Part shown: piece by piece, positions 11,245 through 21,518 of the stretch | Layout of the letters: each line of letters starts with the position of its first letter | Numbering within the stretch: position 1 is the stretch's first letter | Assembly: GCF_002095315.1 (NCBI RefSeq) | Contig: NZ_MLFN01000128.1 | Span: 1 to 64,000 of the forward strand | DNA: 64,000 nt | DNA from: Pantoea conspicua | GTDB lineage: Bacteria; Pseudomonadota; Gammaproteobacteria; Enterobacterales; Enterobacteriaceae | Reading direction: 5' to 3' | Translations under genes and position numbers: made by a program | The notes under the pieces: model-generated | What the model was told of the DNA's origin: nothing | The model's database searches: none | The model's input: the letters and a program-made list of their open reading frames with translations, nothing else

Positions 11245-13335
11245 TTAGTTGAATCGCGCATCGCGATCGGAGGTCAAATCATACAGCTGGTACTTACGAC
11301 CCAGCATCTGACCGCCATCACGCGTCAGCGGCACCCAGTTGACCTGCGCACGACCGCGGGTTGGGGTCACGGTGAACAGATCCATCGGGATGGAGATGTA
11401 GAACCCTTTGGTAAAGTCACCTTCGCCATACTCTTCAGACGACACGTTAGTTTTGGTGGCATAGACACCGACCATTACACCGCTGTCGAAGCGCTTCGAC
11501 ACATCGACCGTGACGCCTTTATCTTTCGCCAGATACTGACCGACGCTGGTTTTCACCAGCACATCCTGCATGAACCACGGACGCCAGTAAGCGGTCAGGT
11601 TGCCGGTTGAGGCTTTGTAACGGGTAAACTCCATCATGTTGTCCCAGTCACGCTGCCGGACATAGTTGGCATCAACGCCCACCGCCCAGTTAGCATCGAC
11701 CGGACGATAGAGCAGCTCGCCGCCCACGCCGCCATACATCGTCTCAAGATAACCGCCATATAGCTGACCATAGAAGCCATTACCGAGGTGGCCCATATAG
11801 TTGGCCTGCAGGTCGTTGACGTAGACGTTGTTCTCAACGTAGTCGCGGATATGGGTGCGTACGCGAGGCAGGCTGGAATCCGCCGGTGCGCCGTTATAGT
11901 TGAACTTGTCATAGTTGTTGGCAAGGTTGCCGAACAGGCTACCTCCCACCAGCAGGTGATCGGTCAGCCAGTAATCAGCGTTAGCCATTACGCCAACCTG
12001 ATACATGTAGAAGCTTTCCGGGCCGCCCACCGACTGATTGAGCACCGGCGACAGACTGTAGTTCAGGCGATCTTTACGAATAAACATCCCCTGTTCGGTC
12101 TGACCGGGATCGACCGGATTTTCACGCGTCTGCTGCAGCGGCTTTTCATGGCCCAGCGGATAACCGGCCAGCGTATTATGCAGGCTGGCAACCGGCGTCA
12201 CGGTGGTGACCTGCGGCATATTGAAGCGGGACTCGGTGACGCTGATGGTATCGATGTCCGCTGGCAGGTGATTCATGACGATGCGGTTAGCGCGATCGAC
12301 CCCTTCCCGGGTGTCGCGATATTTGGTCTGTTCGCCGGAAACATACAGCGTGTGGCCTTTAGTCTGAATACGTGGGCCGTTGAGTCCCGCATTGTACTTC
12401 AGCTCAGTCAGCTGATTACCGACCACGGTCGGCTCCAGCAGCTTCGGCTGAGGCTGCGGGTTATAGGCCGGTTTCTCACTGTCGATGTGCGTTTGGCGCA
12501 AGTCGTTAAAGTTGGTACGGATGGTCACACCAAACATAAAGGTGTTGCCGCGCTCGTAGCTGGCATTGATGTCTGCCCAGTCGGTGACGCGATAGATCGC
12601 TCCGACGTTGACCTTACTGCTCTGCGTCAGCCGGCCGGCGAAATCATCCTGATAATCGTTGCCTTCGTACTCCATCTTCAGCCGTAGCGGCTGCCACGGC
12701 GTCTGATATTCGACGCCGCCAAAGAAGGCTGTCGGGCCATGGAACATCTGCGAGCCATTGATCGAGCCGGCTTCGCCGACCCGCGGACGCTGACAGTAGC
12801 TGTCGCTGTAGGAGCAGAACGGGTTCTTAACCGTGCCACTGTTGCCGAGATAACCCCAGCCGAGGCCGAGCGTAAAATCAAACGGACCCCAGGCTTTGCT
12901 GGCGACCAGATATTCGCTGTCGAACAGGCCGGTACCGCCAAGATCGCGGGTACCCACTGCCACTTCCGGCAGCCAGAAACCTTCCTGCCACAGACGCAGC
13001 TTCAGATCGAAGGCTTTATCTTTGTAGCTCTGGTTGCCACTGAAGTCTGACACGGCGCTGTACTGGCGGGTGCGCACGTCGGTGTAGCGCACGGTGGTTT
13101 CCAGCCACGGGAACAATTGCAGCGACGCAGAGTAATAACGGTACTGGTCGTTGTCGCGCGCGTTCAGGCTGAACTCACCCTCTCTGGCCATGCGTGCCGT
13201 TGGCACCTGCATCAGGCCGACGCCGCCGAAGTCAGATTGTGAAGGTCCCACCGGCGCGGGCCAGGTTTCCGCCTGCGCCTGACAGGCTGTCGCCACAGAA
13301 ACAGCCAGCAGGCTGAAGAGATAACGTTTTTTCAT
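11245..13335 (-). CDS. yjbH: YjbH-family outer-membrane lipoprotein-like protein of exopolysaccharide operon
   Basis: The fourth gene of yjbEFGH, a Rcs-controlled operon linked in E. coli to production of an extracellular polysaccharide. It has 696 residues, close to the 698 of E. coli YjbH. An N-terminal signal peptide ([21 protein letters not shown]) is followed by the family start [25 protein letters not shown]. Alternating aromatic strands through the C-terminal half ([23 protein letters not shown]) suggest an outer-membrane beta-barrel. It overlaps the yjbG stop by one base. The biochemical function is unproven. Confidence 0.93.
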   Translation of the reverse strand: MKKRYLFSLLAVSVATACQAQAETWPAPVGPSQSDFGGVGLMQVPTARMAREGEFSLNARDNDQYRYYSASLQLFPWLETTVRYTDVRTRQYSAVSDFSGNQSYKDKAFDLKLRLWQEGFWLPEVAVGTRDLGGTGLFDSEYLVASKAWGPFDFTLGLGWGYLGNSGTVKNPFCSYSDSYCQRPRVGEAGSINGSQMFHGPTAFFGGVEYQTPWQPLRLKMEYEGNDYQDDFAGRLTQSSKVNVGAIYRVTDWADINASYERGNTFMFGVTIRTNFNDLRQTHIDSEKPAYNPQPQPKLLEPTVVGNQLTELKYNAGLNGPRIQTKGHTLYVSGEQTKYRDTREGVDRANRIVMNHLPADIDTISVTESRFNMPQVTTVTPVASLHNTLAGYPLGHEKPLQQTRENPVDPGQTEQGMFIRKDRLNYSLSPVLNQSVGGPESFYMYQVGVMANADYWLTDHLLVGGSLFGNLANNYDKFNYNGAPADSSLPRVRTHIRDYVENNVYVNDLQANYMGHLGNGFYGQLYGGYLETMYGGVGGELLYRPVDANWAVGVDANYVRQRDWDNMMEFTRYKASTGNLTAYWRPWFMQDVLVKTSVGQYLAKDKGVTVDVSKRFDSGVMVGVYATKTNVSSEEYGEGDFTKGFYISIPMDLFTVTPTRGRAQVNWVPLTRDGGQMLGRKYQLYDLTSDRDARFN

Positions 13336-14078
13336 CAGTCTGGTATCCGGTGAGTCAGAACGGAAAGGATGCGGTTATTCAGATCGTCATAGGCGCCGGG
13401 CAGGCTCCACGATGAGAAGCCAAGCCAGATAATGCTGCCAGGCTCCACTTCGGCGTGACGGTGGTTCCAGTAAGCAACCGGCACCTGCTGCGTCGCACCC
13501 GAAGGTGCGATAACCGTGACAAAATTTCGTTCCGCGCCAGACAGGCGTGCGTGATCGGCCAGATAGTCGCGTACCGACCGGCCCGGTTGCCAGCTCACCT
13601 TACCCGCGCCGGTGATGACACCCAGCAGTAACACGGAATCCGATCGGGTTTGCAGATAGAGGTCGTAGCTGCCTTCAAGGCGGCGATTGTCGGCCGGATG
13701 CAGACGCACCCAGTCGGGATCGAGCGGGGTAAACTGACGGCCGGTGACCTTTATCGTACTGAGCTGGTGGATCACTTCATCAATCGCGGCGGCACGATCG
13801 CCACTGCTGTCGGCTCGCCAGGCGCGTAACTGACCCAGCGTCTGCTGATACTGCTGCTGCGCGACGGCGCTGGCGCCGCGTTCCGCAATGACGCTGCTGC
13901 GCCAGTCGATCGATTGCTGAAGTGCGGGCTGGCTGACCAGTTGCGCCAGATCGGCGACCTGGCGGAGTTCTGCCTGCGCACCGTTGTGTGGCGCATGAAC
14001 CGTGACCTGCGCAGCGGCCTGCGCGCCTGGGGTGCTGAACAGACTCAATCCGGCCAGCAGAAAGGTTATTTTTTTCAT
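13335..14078 (-). CDS. yjbG: YjbG / GfcC-family periplasmic protein
   Basis: The third gene of the yjbEFGH polysaccharide operon: 247 residues with a cleavable signal peptide ([20 protein letters not shown]). The C-terminal part holds the capsule biosynthesis GfcC signature ([29 protein letters not shown]). Its start codon overlaps the yjbF stop by 4 nt, which implies translational coupling. GfcC-like proteins are thought to act in the periplasm beside capsule export machinery; the specific role of YjbG is unknown. Confidence 0.92.
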   Translation of the reverse strand: MKKITFLLAGLSLFSTPGAQAAAQVTVHAPHNGAQAELRQVADLAQLVSQPALQQSIDWRSSVIAERGASAVAQQQYQQTLGQLRAWRADSSGDRAAAIDEVIHQLSTIKVTGRQFTPLDPDWVRLHPADNRRLEGSYDLYLQTRSDSVLLLGVITGAGKVSWQPGRSVRDYLADHARLSGAERNFVTVIAPSGATQQVPVAYWNHRHAEVEPGSIIWLGFSSWSLPGAYDDLNNRILSVLTHRIPD

Positions 14079-14722
14079 GATTTCGCCGGCTTCAGAATGG
14101 TGGTCTCTACGGGGAAGGCATCAGCCGCCAGCATCTGATGGGCCTGCACCACATCGCCGCTGCTGTTATCGATCCAGAAGGTGTTTTCCCACTCGCGGTT
14201 GCTGCTGTCGAGACTCACCTGCTCATGCCAGACGCGACAGGCGATGCGGTTACCCGCCACGGTCAGCACTTCATCGGTGCCGCGCTGGAAGGTGGAGCGA
14301 ACCGTCCCGCCGCGGACGTTGCCCTGCTCGGTCCACTGCACGATGCGGGTCCAGCTGGCACCGTTGCGGAGGTGCAGGCTGTCCGCCAGCGGATCCTGCT
14401 GCAGATTAGTGACGCTTAGCAGGTTGTCAGGGAGCCCCAGAGTTTTAACCAGCCGACCATGCTGTGTCACCAGCATCGCCTGATCCTGCGTCACCCATTT
14501 TTGCTGACCTGCCTCGTTGTAGCCAAGCACCACGAAGATTCGCGGGCCGTCATTGAGGCGGGCGTAGAGGCTGGCGTAGGGCAGGGCGTTGACCTGCTGG
14601 TCGGTGACGGTAACGTCATCCGGACCGTTAACGGCCAGTATGAGGGTCTGTTCAAGGCCTTTTTGCGTTTGTGTGCAGGCCTGCAGCAACAGGCAAGCGA
14701 GCAGCAGAGGAAGTTGGCGCAC
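14075..14722 (-). CDS. yjbF: YjbF / GfcB-family lipoprotein
   Basis: The second gene of the yjbEFGH operon. The GTG start at 14722 is preferred because it directly gives a lipoprotein signal peptide (RQLPLLLACLLLQAC, lipobox LLQAC) and 215 residues, against 212 in E. coli YjbF, with GGGA upstream. Upstream ATG starts would place 26 unconserved residues before the signal peptide. Conserved family text GQQKWVTQDQAMLVTQHGRL is present. It is probably an outer-membrane-anchored accessory factor in polysaccharide secretion. Confidence 0.9.
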   Translation of the reverse strand: MRQLPLLLACLLLQACTQTQKGLEQTLILAVNGPDDVTVTDQQVNALPYASLYARLNDGPRIFVVLGYNEAGQQKWVTQDQAMLVTQHGRLVKTLGLPDNLLSVTNLQQDPLADSLHLRNGASWTRIVQWTEQGNVRGGTVRSTFQRGTDEVLTVAGNRIACRVWHEQVSLDSSNREWENTFWIDNSSGDVVQAHQMLAADAFPVETTILKPAKS

Positions 14723-14915
14723 TGTGTGTCCCTGATAAGTCATGCCAAAGTAAAAATAACCACACAGGCGTGTGGTTATGTTTAAAGGTCCTATACCCAC
14801 AGAATTCGCGTTCCAGCGCAGCGGGCCGCATGGCTTAGCGGATCACTCACCGTGGTCAGTGGTTCCGCCGCTACCGGTCAGCCTCTGTCTGGTCCCCGAA
14901 CGCCCTGGATATCCA

Positions 14916-15164
14916 TCAACGAGTGGTACTCGTCGTGGTCGTGGTTGTTGTACCGGTATTTGCGCCGTCACCGCCGCCAGAAGCAGCGATGCCGAGCCCG
15001 ACTAACGCGCCAAGTGCGCCGATACCGACAGCGGTTGACGTGCCAGCGGAGATAGCTCCCGCCTGCGCGCCAGCTGCGGCACCCGCTTCTTCCGGCGCTG
15101 CAAAAGCACTGGAAGAGACAGCAACGAAAATCAAGGCTGCACCGGCAACCAGAGTTTTTTTCAT
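14916..15164 (-). CDS. yjbE: YjbE / GfcA-like small secreted protein
   Basis: The first gene of yjbEFGH: 82 residues, against 80 in E. coli. A signal peptide (KKTLVAGAALIFVAVSSSAFA) is followed by an Ala/Gly-rich body and a run of threonines at the C-terminus (NTGTTTTTTTSTTR), the same unusual tail as E. coli YjbE. The start at 15164 is chosen because the 25 residues upstream break the signal peptide. A 193-nt gap with GC-rich inverted repeats separates it from yjbF, so the rest of the operon may be attenuated. Confidence 0.9.
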   Translation of the reverse strand: MKKTLVAGAALIFVAVSSSAFAAPEEAGAAAGAQAGAISAGTSTAVGIGALGALVGLGIAASGGGDGANTGTTTTTTTSTTR

Positions 15165-15686
15165 AACAACATTTCCTGCATTGAGTGAATGAAGGATCTC
15201 TGACCCGCAACACTCACCGCGCAGAGCAGAACGCGGCAAACGCCACAGGCAGTCCCATTGCGGGCGCGTTCAGTATAGGGCAACAAAATACCAGAGTTCA
15301 GCAGCGGAAAAAGCAGGCTAAAGGGCAGGGAAAAATGGCGGGATATTAAGCCAGTTTGGGTTTAATAACTTTTTATATCAGAATATTTCGCCGCAATGCC
15401 GGATATTTCACTATTAGCGAAACGGATGCAAAGCGTATTGTTCTTTTTTACTAATGTTTGGTACGGAATAAGAATAATCAGAATTTACTCAGGATTGCTA
15501 AATTTTAATACCATTAATAATCAAGCATTAACCCATGGCTGGTGCATGATTCAGGTCCATTTTAAACTGAGTTACTGGCGGATCATCACGATGATGTTCA
15601 GAATTATCTTAGGTGCTTTTAAGAATTATCCAACCGGAGCGGGAGTGTCAGCATGAATAAATTGCCTGATCCGGGCTGGAAAGGAT
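15165..15686. other. Long yjbE upstream region, no gene seen
   Basis: About 520 nt between the yjbE start and the pgi terminator. It becomes AT-rich from about 15350. No open frame here has a convincing ribosome site or family resemblance. A possible RcsB site lies at 15378-15390. The length and base composition fit a regulated promoter region for the polysaccharide operon. Confidence 0.5.
15378..15390. promoter_or_regulatory. Possible RcsB/RcsAB box upstream of yjbE
   Basis: TCAGAATATTTCG matches the RcsAB consensus TAAGAATATTCCT at 10 of 13 positions, including the GAATATT core. It lies about 215 nt upstream of yjbE. E. coli yjbEFGH is known to be induced by the Rcs phosphorelay. This is a single site judged by eye. 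Confidence 0.35.
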
Positions 15687-15711
15687 AAAAAAAGGCGGCA
15701 TGACTGCCGCC
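15687..15711 (-). terminator. pgi intrinsic terminator
   Basis: On the minus strand GGCGGCA-GTCA-TGCCGCC is followed by seven T residues. It lies 9 nt past the pgi stop codon. Confidence 0.95.
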
Positions 15712-15719
15712 CGGATATT

Positions 15720-17366
15720 TTAACGCCAGGATTTATAGCGGTTAATTAAGGCATTGGTGGAACTGTCGTGACTGGTAATTTTCTCGTCATTTTCCAGCTC
15801 CGGCAGAATACGGTTTGCCAACTGCTTACCTAATTCCACGCCCCACTGATCGAAGGTGAAGATATTCAGGATTGCCCCCTGGGTGAAGATTTTGTGCTCA
15901 TACAGCGCAATCAGCGCGCCGAGGCTGTATGGCGTGATTTCACGCAGCAGGATGGAGTTAGTCGGACGGTTACCTTCAAAGACCTTGAACGGGACGATAT
16001 GCGCCACCGACTCGGCCGATTTACCCGCATCAGTAAACTCTTTCTCTACCACTTCGCGTGACTTGCCAAACGCCAGCGCTTCGGTCTGTGCAAAGAAGTT
16101 AGACAACAGTTTTGGATGGTGATCTGCCAGCGCATTATGGGTGATTGCTGGCGCGATAAAGTCACACGGCACCAGCTTGGTCCCCTGATGGATCAGCTGA
16201 TAAAACGCGTGCTGGCCGTTGGTGCCCGGTTCGCCCCAGATAATCGGGCCGGTCTGGTAATCCACTGGATTGCCGTCGCGATCGACATACTTGCCGTTCG
16301 ACTCCATATTTCCCTGCTGGAAATAGGCGGCAAAGCGGTGCATGTACTGGTCATACGGCAGAATCGCTTCGGTTTCAGCACCGAAGAAATTGTTGTACCA
16401 GATGCCAATCAGCGCCAGCAGCACCGGCAGGTTCTGTTCGGCCGGCGTGTTGGCGAAATGCTGGTCCATCGCATGCGCGCCGCTCAGCAGCTGTTCGAAA
16501 TTATCGAAACCGATGGAGAGAATGATCGACAGACCAATCGCTGACCACAGTGAGTAACGACCGCCAACCCAGTCCCAGAATTCGAACATGTTGTTGGTGT
16601 CGATACCAAATTCGCCGACCGCTTTGGCATTGGTCGAAAGCGCCGCAAAATGCTTCGCCACATGCTGCTGGTCACCGGCCGTTTTCAGGAACCAGTCGCG
16701 CGCGCTGTGCGCATTGGTCATGGTTTCCTGAGTGGTGAAGGTTTTTGACGCCACCAGGAACAGCGTCGTTTCCGGGCTGAGATCTTTCAGCGTTTCGGCG
16801 ATATGGGTGCCGTCAACGTTGGAGACAAAGTGCATGTTCAGGTGGTTTTTGTAAGGACGCAGCGCTTCCGTCACCATGAAAGGACCGAGGTCAGAACCGC
16901 CGATACCGATGTTCACCACGTCGGTGATCGCTTTACCGGTATAGCCTTTCCATTCACCGCCGATGATGCGTTCTGAAAAGCCCTTCATCTTGTCCAGCAC
17001 CGCATTCACGTCGGGCATCACATCTTTGCCATCAACCAGAATCGGCGTGTTGCTGCGGTTGCGCAGTGCAACGTGTAGCACTGCACGCTCTTCGGTGCGG
17101 TTAATTTTCTCACCCGAGAACATAGACTTAATCGCGCCGCTTAAATCGGTCTCTTTCGCCAGCGCCTGTAATTTGTCGAGGGTTTCCTGGGTAATGCGGT
17201 TTTTGGAGAAATCCACCAGCATCTGATCATCAAAGGTGGCAGAGAATTTGGCAAAACGATCGGCATCCTGGGCAAACAGGTCGGCAATTTCCACCGATTT
17301 CATCTGCTCAAAATGCTGTTGCAGCGCTTTCCAGGCTGCGGTTTGTGTCGGATTGATATTTTTCAT
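15720..17366 (-). CDS. pgi: Glucose-6-phosphate isomerase
   Basis: It interconverts glucose-6-phosphate and fructose-6-phosphate in glycolysis and gluconeogenesis. The start [15 protein letters not shown] gives 548 residues (E. coli 549) and aligns from residue 1. An in-frame start 11 codons upstream is unconserved. PGI signatures are complete: [50 protein letters not shown] and [14 protein letters not shown]. It lies between yjbEFGH and lysC as in E. coli, but here it is followed by its own terminator, so it is independent of yjbE. Confidence 0.98.
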   Translation of the reverse strand: MKNINPTQTAAWKALQQHFEQMKSVEIADLFAQDADRFAKFSATFDDQMLVDFSKNRITQETLDKLQALAKETDLSGAIKSMFSGEKINRTEERAVLHVALRNRSNTPILVDGKDVMPDVNAVLDKMKGFSERIIGGEWKGYTGKAITDVVNIGIGGSDLGPFMVTEALRPYKNHLNMHFVSNVDGTHIAETLKDLSPETTLFLVASKTFTTQETMTNAHSARDWFLKTAGDQQHVAKHFAALSTNAKAVGEFGIDTNNMFEFWDWVGGRYSLWSAIGLSIILSIGFDNFEQLLSGAHAMDQHFANTPAEQNLPVLLALIGIWYNNFFGAETEAILPYDQYMHRFAAYFQQGNMESNGKYVDRDGNPVDYQTGPIIWGEPGTNGQHAFYQLIHQGTKLVPCDFIAPAITHNALADHHPKLLSNFFAQTEALAFGKSREVVEKEFTDAGKSAESVAHIVPFKVFEGNRPTNSILLREITPYSLGALIALYEHKIFTQGAILNIFTFDQWGVELGKQLANRILPELENDEKITSHDSSTNALINRYKSWR

Positions 17367-17666
17367 GGCAACACTCTTGTTGATATTAAGAACCGTCATT
17401 CCATCGGGGGCACATCGTACCCGGTTAGCGTTTCAGTATGACCACAGTTGCTACTGAAAGGAAAAATTTTGTCACCCGCCGTCGCGTAAGCCGGACCCGG
17501 GCGATGGCGCGTCTGTGCGGCACGCCAGCATTGGCTGGTGCGAATCGCCTGTTGTTTCACCCAGCAAAAGTGTGGCGTGAAGGCGGCAATAAATCCTTGT
17601 GCCGTATCAGGGATTGCTGCACTGGCTGAAGCCTTTTAGCATTCTGGTCGCTGTGCGGCGGGTAAA

Positions 17667-17694
17667 TTTGTTTTACGGTGCGCCGTAAAACAAA
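17667..17694. repeat. Perfect 12-bp inverted repeat upstream of the lysC leader
   Basis: TTTGTTTTACGG (17667-17678) and CCGTAAAACAAA (17683-17694) are exact reverse complements around a 4-nt centre. It lies about 60 nt upstream of the lysine riboswitch, in the 710-nt pgi-lysC divergent region. It could be an operator near the lysC promoter or a transcript hairpin; the sequence alone does not decide. Confidence 0.7.
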
Positions 17695-17751
17695 AATCTG
17701 ACGGCCGCTGAGATTGACAGCAGGGTCAGAAACCGATAAATGTATGCGGCT

Positions 17752-17962
17752 ACTTGCGCACCCGTGCGCAAGCCAGAAGAGGCGCGTCGCCCAGGCAGTG
17801 TGTTGGAGGAACCGTATCCGGTGAAAACACATGATGGGGAGCGACGCCGAGGTGGGTTAACACGCGGTGTGTTGCCTGTCGGCTACAGAGGCTGAATCCT
17901 CTGGGTTGTCACCAGAAACGTCCACAGTCGGACGTTTCGCAAGGTGGGGCGCTTCTGGGTGA
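17752..17962 (+). promoter_or_regulatory. Lysine riboswitch (L box) of lysC
   Basis: The stretch carries L-box landmarks in the order found in the E. coli lysC leader: GCCAGAAGAGGCGCG, TGTTGGAGGAACC, CGCCGAGGTGGGTTAACA, GGCTGAATCCTCTGGGTTGTCACCAGAA, and CTTCTGGGTGA. P1 pairs CCAGAAG (17773-17779) with CTTCTGG (17952-17958). Lysine binding would reduce lysC expression. About 115 nt of expression platform lie between the aptamer and the start codon. Confidence 0.95.
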
Positions 17963-18078
17963 CTCGTCTACCCGATCTGGTCTGCCCGTTTCTGCTCTTT
18001 CCTTGTGCCTGGCTGAAAAAATGTTTCCCGACCGCATTATCGCCGGCGAGAACAAGATAACCTGACACGAGGTCATAC

Positions 18079-19431
18079 ATGTCTCAAACACTGATTGTGG
18101 CAAAATTTGGCGGCACCAGCGTTGCCGATTTTGATGCGATGAACCGCAGCGCCGACGTGGTGCTGAAGGATGCCGGTACCCGTCTGGTGGTGCTCTCCGC
18201 TTCGGCCGGCATTACCAATCTGCTGGTGGCGCTGGCGGAAGGTCAGCCGCTGCCAGAGCGTGCCGTCCTGCTGGATGATATCCGCCGTATCCAGTATGCC
18301 ATTATCGACCGTCTGCAGCGCCCCGACGTGATCCGCGATGAAATCGATCGGATGATCGATAACATCGCCATGCTGTCTGAAGCCGCCTCGCTGGCGACCT
18401 CCCATGCGCTGACCGATGAGCTGGTCAGCCATGGCGAGCTGATGTCGTCGCTGCTGTTTGTCGAAATTCTGCGTGAGCGCCAGGTCAATGCCGAGTGGTT
18501 CGACGTGCGTAAAGTGCTGCGCACCGATGACCGTTTTGGCCGGGCAGAGCCGGACGTGACGTTGCTGGCGGAGCTGGCGCTTGCTCAGCTGCAGCCGCGC
18601 GTAGAACAGGCGCTGGTGATTACTCAGGGCTTTATCGGCAGTGAAAGTAAAGGCCGCACCACCACCTTAGGGCGTGGCGGCAGTGATTACACCGCGGCGC
18701 TGCTGGGCGAAGCGTTGAAGGCGGCACGGGTGGATATCTGGACGGACGTGCCAGGCATCTATACCACCGATCCACGCGTGGTACCAACCGCCAAACGTAT
18801 TGATGAAATTACTTTTGAAGAAGCCGCTGAAATGGCGACATTTGGTGCCAAAGTGCTGCATCCGGCCACGCTGCTGCCGGCGGTGCGCTGTGATATTCCG
18901 GTGTTTGTCGGCTCCAGCAAAGATCCGGCAGCAGGCGGGACTCGCGTCTGCAACGAAACCCGCAATCCTCCGCTGTTTCGTGCGCTGGCGTTACGCCGCA
19001 AGCAGACGCTGTTAACGCTGCACAGCCTGAATATGCTGCACACCCCAGGCTTTCTCGCCGAACTGTTTAATATTCTGGCGCGCCACAATATATCTGTAGA
19101 TCTGATTACCACCTCTGAAGTCAGCGTGGCGCTGACGCTCGACACCACCGGTTCCACCTCAACCGGCGATAGCCTGCTGACTCAGGCGCTGCTGACTGAG
19201 CTTTCGTCGCTGTGTCGGGTTGAAGTCGAAGAGGATCTGGCACTGGTGGCGATTATCGGCAACCAGTTGTCGAAAGCCTGTGGCGTTGGTAAAGAGGTGT
19301 TCGGCGTGCTGGAGCCGTTTAACCTGCGGATGATTTGCTACGGCGCCAGCAGCTACAACCTCTGCTTCCTGGTGCCTGGCACGGACGCGGAAAGCGTGGT
19401 CCGTACCCTGCATCACAATCTGTTCGAATAA
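18079..19431 (+). CDS. lysC: Lysine-sensitive aspartate kinase III
   Basis: It phosphorylates L-aspartate, the first step toward lysine, threonine and methionine. It has 450 residues, against 449 in E. coli LysC. The kinase motif VAKFGGTSVADF is at the N-terminus, followed by RGGSDYTAALLGEAL and DVPGIYTTDPRVV. C-terminal ACT domains (FLAELFNILARHNISVDLITTSEVSVALT) bind the feedback inhibitor lysine. It is preceded by a lysine riboswitch, so both RNA and enzyme respond to lysine. A clear ribosome site (ACGAGGTCATAC) fixes the start. Confidence 0.98.
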   Translation: MSQTLIVAKFGGTSVADFDAMNRSADVVLKDAGTRLVVLSASAGITNLLVALAEGQPLPERAVLLDDIRRIQYAIIDRLQRPDVIRDEIDRMIDNIAMLSEAASLATSHALTDELVSHGELMSSLLFVEILRERQVNAEWFDVRKVLRTDDRFGRAEPDVTLLAELALAQLQPRVEQALVITQGFIGSESKGRTTTLGRGGSDYTAALLGEALKAARVDIWTDVPGIYTTDPRVVPTAKRIDEITFEEAAEMATFGAKVLHPATLLPAVRCDIPVFVGSSKDPAAGGTRVCNETRNPPLFRALALRRKQTLLTLHSLNMLHTPGFLAELFNILARHNISVDLITTSEVSVALTLDTTGSTSTGDSLLTQALLTELSSLCRVEVEEDLALVAIIGNQLSKACGVGKEVFGVLEPFNLRMICYGASSYNLCFLVPGTDAESVVRTLHHNLFE

Positions 19432-19651
19432 TTGCTGACCGGTTTGCCGGCCGCTTCTGTGCGATCGGCAAACCAGCCCCTCCCCACGATAAGCCCCCCT
19501 GATTTTAACTGATAAAATATAAAGAGTTAGCCCGCTTCGTTCTCAAATGAAACTGCCTTTCTCCGCGCATTTTGTGTACTGCCGTTGCGCTGCTATTTCG
19601 CAGATCTATAATCCCGCCGCTGAATCAATTCACCCATTTTTAGGAAATAAC

Positions 19652-20344
19652 ATGAAAAGGTTAGTGGCAGAGGCGCTGGGCACCTTCGTGCTGGTACTGG
19701 GCGGTTGTGGTAGTGCGGTGCTGTCGGCCGCCTTCCCCGGCCTGGGTATCGGTTTTATGGGCGTGGCGCTGGCGTTCGGGCTGAGCGTGCTGGTGATGGC
19801 CTGTGCAGTCGGGCATATTTCCGGTGGTCATTTTAATCCGGCGGTGACGCTGGGCCTGCTGGCGGGCGGACGGTTTCCGGCGTCACATGTCATCCCTTAC
19901 ATCATCGCCCAGCTGGTGGGCGGCATTACGGCAGGCGCCGTGCTGTATCTGATCGCCAGCGGCAAAGGCGACTTTAACGCTGCCGCCAGCGGATTTGCGG
20001 CGAATGGCTACGGTGAGCACTCCCCTGGCGGCTTTAGCCTGATGGCAGGTATGATCACCGAAGGCATCCTGACGGCGGTTTTCCTGATTGTCATTATGGG
20101 GGCGACCAGCCAGCGTGCGCCCAAAGGGTTTGCCCCAATCGCCATCGGTCTGGCGCTGACTCTGATCCATCTGATCAGCATTCCGGTGACCAATACCTCA
20201 GTCAACCCGGCGCGCAGTACCGCCGTCGCGCTGTTTCAGGGCGACTGGGCGCTGTCCCAGCTGTGGATGTTCTGGCTGATGCCGGTTATCGGTGCCGTGA
20301 TGGGTGGTGTGATCTACCGCGTTTTAGACGAAAAAGCAGCGTAA
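19652..20344 (+). CDS. aqpZ: Aquaporin Z
   Basis: An inner-membrane water channel of the MIP family. The start at 19652 ([20 protein letters not shown]) gives 230 residues, against 231 in E. coli AqpZ, after TAGGAAATAAC; a longer frame from 19547 adds 35 residues without family support. Both pore motifs are present, NPA at 62-64 and NPA at 185-187 followed by Arg188 of the selectivity filter. Six hydrophobic segments are visible. It is monocistronic, flanked by lysC and a hairpin terminator; in E. coli aqpZ is elsewhere. Confidence 0.96.
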   Translation: MKRLVAEALGTFVLVLGGCGSAVLSAAFPGLGIGFMGVALAFGLSVLVMACAVGHISGGHFNPAVTLGLLAGGRFPASHVIPYIIAQLVGGITAGAVLYLIASGKGDFNAAASGFAANGYGEHSPGGFSLMAGMITEGILTAVFLIVIMGATSQRAPKGFAPIAIGLALTLIHLISIPVTNTSVNPARSTAVALFQGDWALSQLWMFWLMPVIGAVMGGVIYRVLDEKAA

Positions 20345-20359
20345 TTTCTTTAATTATTG

Positions 20360-20388
20360 GCGGATCGGCAGCAGTCGATCCGCATTTT
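20360..20388 (+). terminator. aqpZ terminator hairpin
   Basis: GCGGATCG pairs with CGATCCGC across an 8-nt loop and is followed by ATTTTCC. It lies 15 nt after the aqpZ stop. Confidence 0.75.
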
Positions 20389-20525
20389 CCTCTCTGACCC
20401 CATCTGCGCCTTACGCCGTGATAACGAAATGTTATGATCCCGCCTTCGCTTGTGCAGTCGTTCCTGTCTGGCGTAACTCTATGGCAAATCTGCAAAACAT
20501 AACATTCTTATAAGGAAGTCTGGTC

Positions 20526-21443
20526 ATGCTCGCCACCGTCACCCGCCTGTTCCCGCTGTGGGCCGTGCTGTTATCTGTCGCCGCCTATTTCTCTCCCGCG
20601 ACATTTCTTGGTATCGGTCCGTGGGTCACTTACCTGCTGATGCTGATCATGTTCGGCATGGGTGTCACGTTAAATATCGACGATTTTAAACGGGTGCTGA
20701 CCCGACCTGCGCCGGTAATTGCCGGTACTTTTCTGCACTATCTGGTGATGCCTCTGGCCGCATGGGGATTAGCGAAACTGTTTCATATGCCGCCCGATTT
20801 AGCCGCTGGCATGATTCTGGTGGGCAGCGTTGCCAGCGGTACTGCCAGTAACGTGATGATCTATCTGGCGAAGGGCGACGTCGCGTTGTCGGTCACCATC
20901 TCCTCTGTTTCCGCGCTGGTCGGGGTGTTCGCGACGCCGCTGTTAACCCGTTTCTATGTTGATACCCATATTCAGGTGGATGTGGTGGGGATGCTGCTGA
21001 GTATCGTGAAGATCGTGGTGATCCCCATCAGCCTCGGTCTGATCATTCACCACAGCATGAACAGCGTGGTACGCCGGGTCGAACCCTGGCTACCGGCGTT
21101 CTCCATGGTCTGCATTCTGTTGATCATCAGCGCGGTAGTGGCGGGCAGTCAGGGCTTTATCGGATCGGTCGGATTAATGGTGATCGCGGCAGTGATCCTG
21201 CACAACGCGATTGGCCTGCTCGGCGGCTACTGGGGCGGCAAGCTGTTTGGCTTTGATGAGTCAACCTGTCGCACGCTGGCACTGGAAGTGGGGATGCAAA
21301 ACTCCGGCCTGGCAGCCACGCTGGGTAAACTCTACTTCTCGCCGCTGGCCGCGCTGCCTGGCGCACTGTTCTCGGTCTGGCACAACCTCTCCGGCTCGTT
21401 GCTGGCCGGTTACTGGTCAGGCAAGCCGATTAAGAAGAAATAA
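20526..21443 (+). CDS. panS: Bile acid:sodium symporter family transporter, PanS-like
   Basis: A 305-residue inner-membrane protein of the BASS family with about nine hydrophobic segments. It has the family text [41 protein letters not shown] and the substrate/sodium motif [20 protein letters not shown], followed by [13 protein letters not shown]. In Salmonella a close relative, PanS, moves ketopantoate, pantoate or pantothenate. That name is used here by resemblance and the substrate is not shown. It stands alone, convergent with yjbB. Confidence 0.75.
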   Translation: MLATVTRLFPLWAVLLSVAAYFSPATFLGIGPWVTYLLMLIMFGMGVTLNIDDFKRVLTRPAPVIAGTFLHYLVMPLAAWGLAKLFHMPPDLAAGMILVGSVASGTASNVMIYLAKGDVALSVTISSVSALVGVFATPLLTRFYVDTHIQVDVVGMLLSIVKIVVIPISLGLIIHHSMNSVVRRVEPWLPAFSMVCILLIISAVVAGSQGFIGSVGLMVIAAVILHNAIGLLGGYWGGKLFGFDESTCRTLALEVGMQNSGLAATLGKLYFSPLAALPGALFSVWHNLSGSLLAGYWSGKPIKKK

Positions 21444-21518
21444 GTCAGGCGCCGCAGGTTAGCATCATGCCGCGCCGGGAAGCTCATCTCCCGGCGCAAC
21501 CCGTCGCCTGAACCTCCA

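Noticed and set aside
14723-14915. Additional small gene between yjbE and yjbF.
   Set aside because: The spacer contains GC-rich inverted repeats but no convincing start, ribosome site or conserved frame. An attenuator or processing signal is more likely.
15396-15656. An 86-codon frame upstream of yjbE.
   Set aside because: AT-rich promoter-like DNA; no ribosome site or resemblance to a known protein.
20423-20440. GAAATGTTATGAT upstream of panS as a Zur box.
   Set aside because: Only one half of the palindrome is present. It also fits an ordinary extended -10 promoter element.
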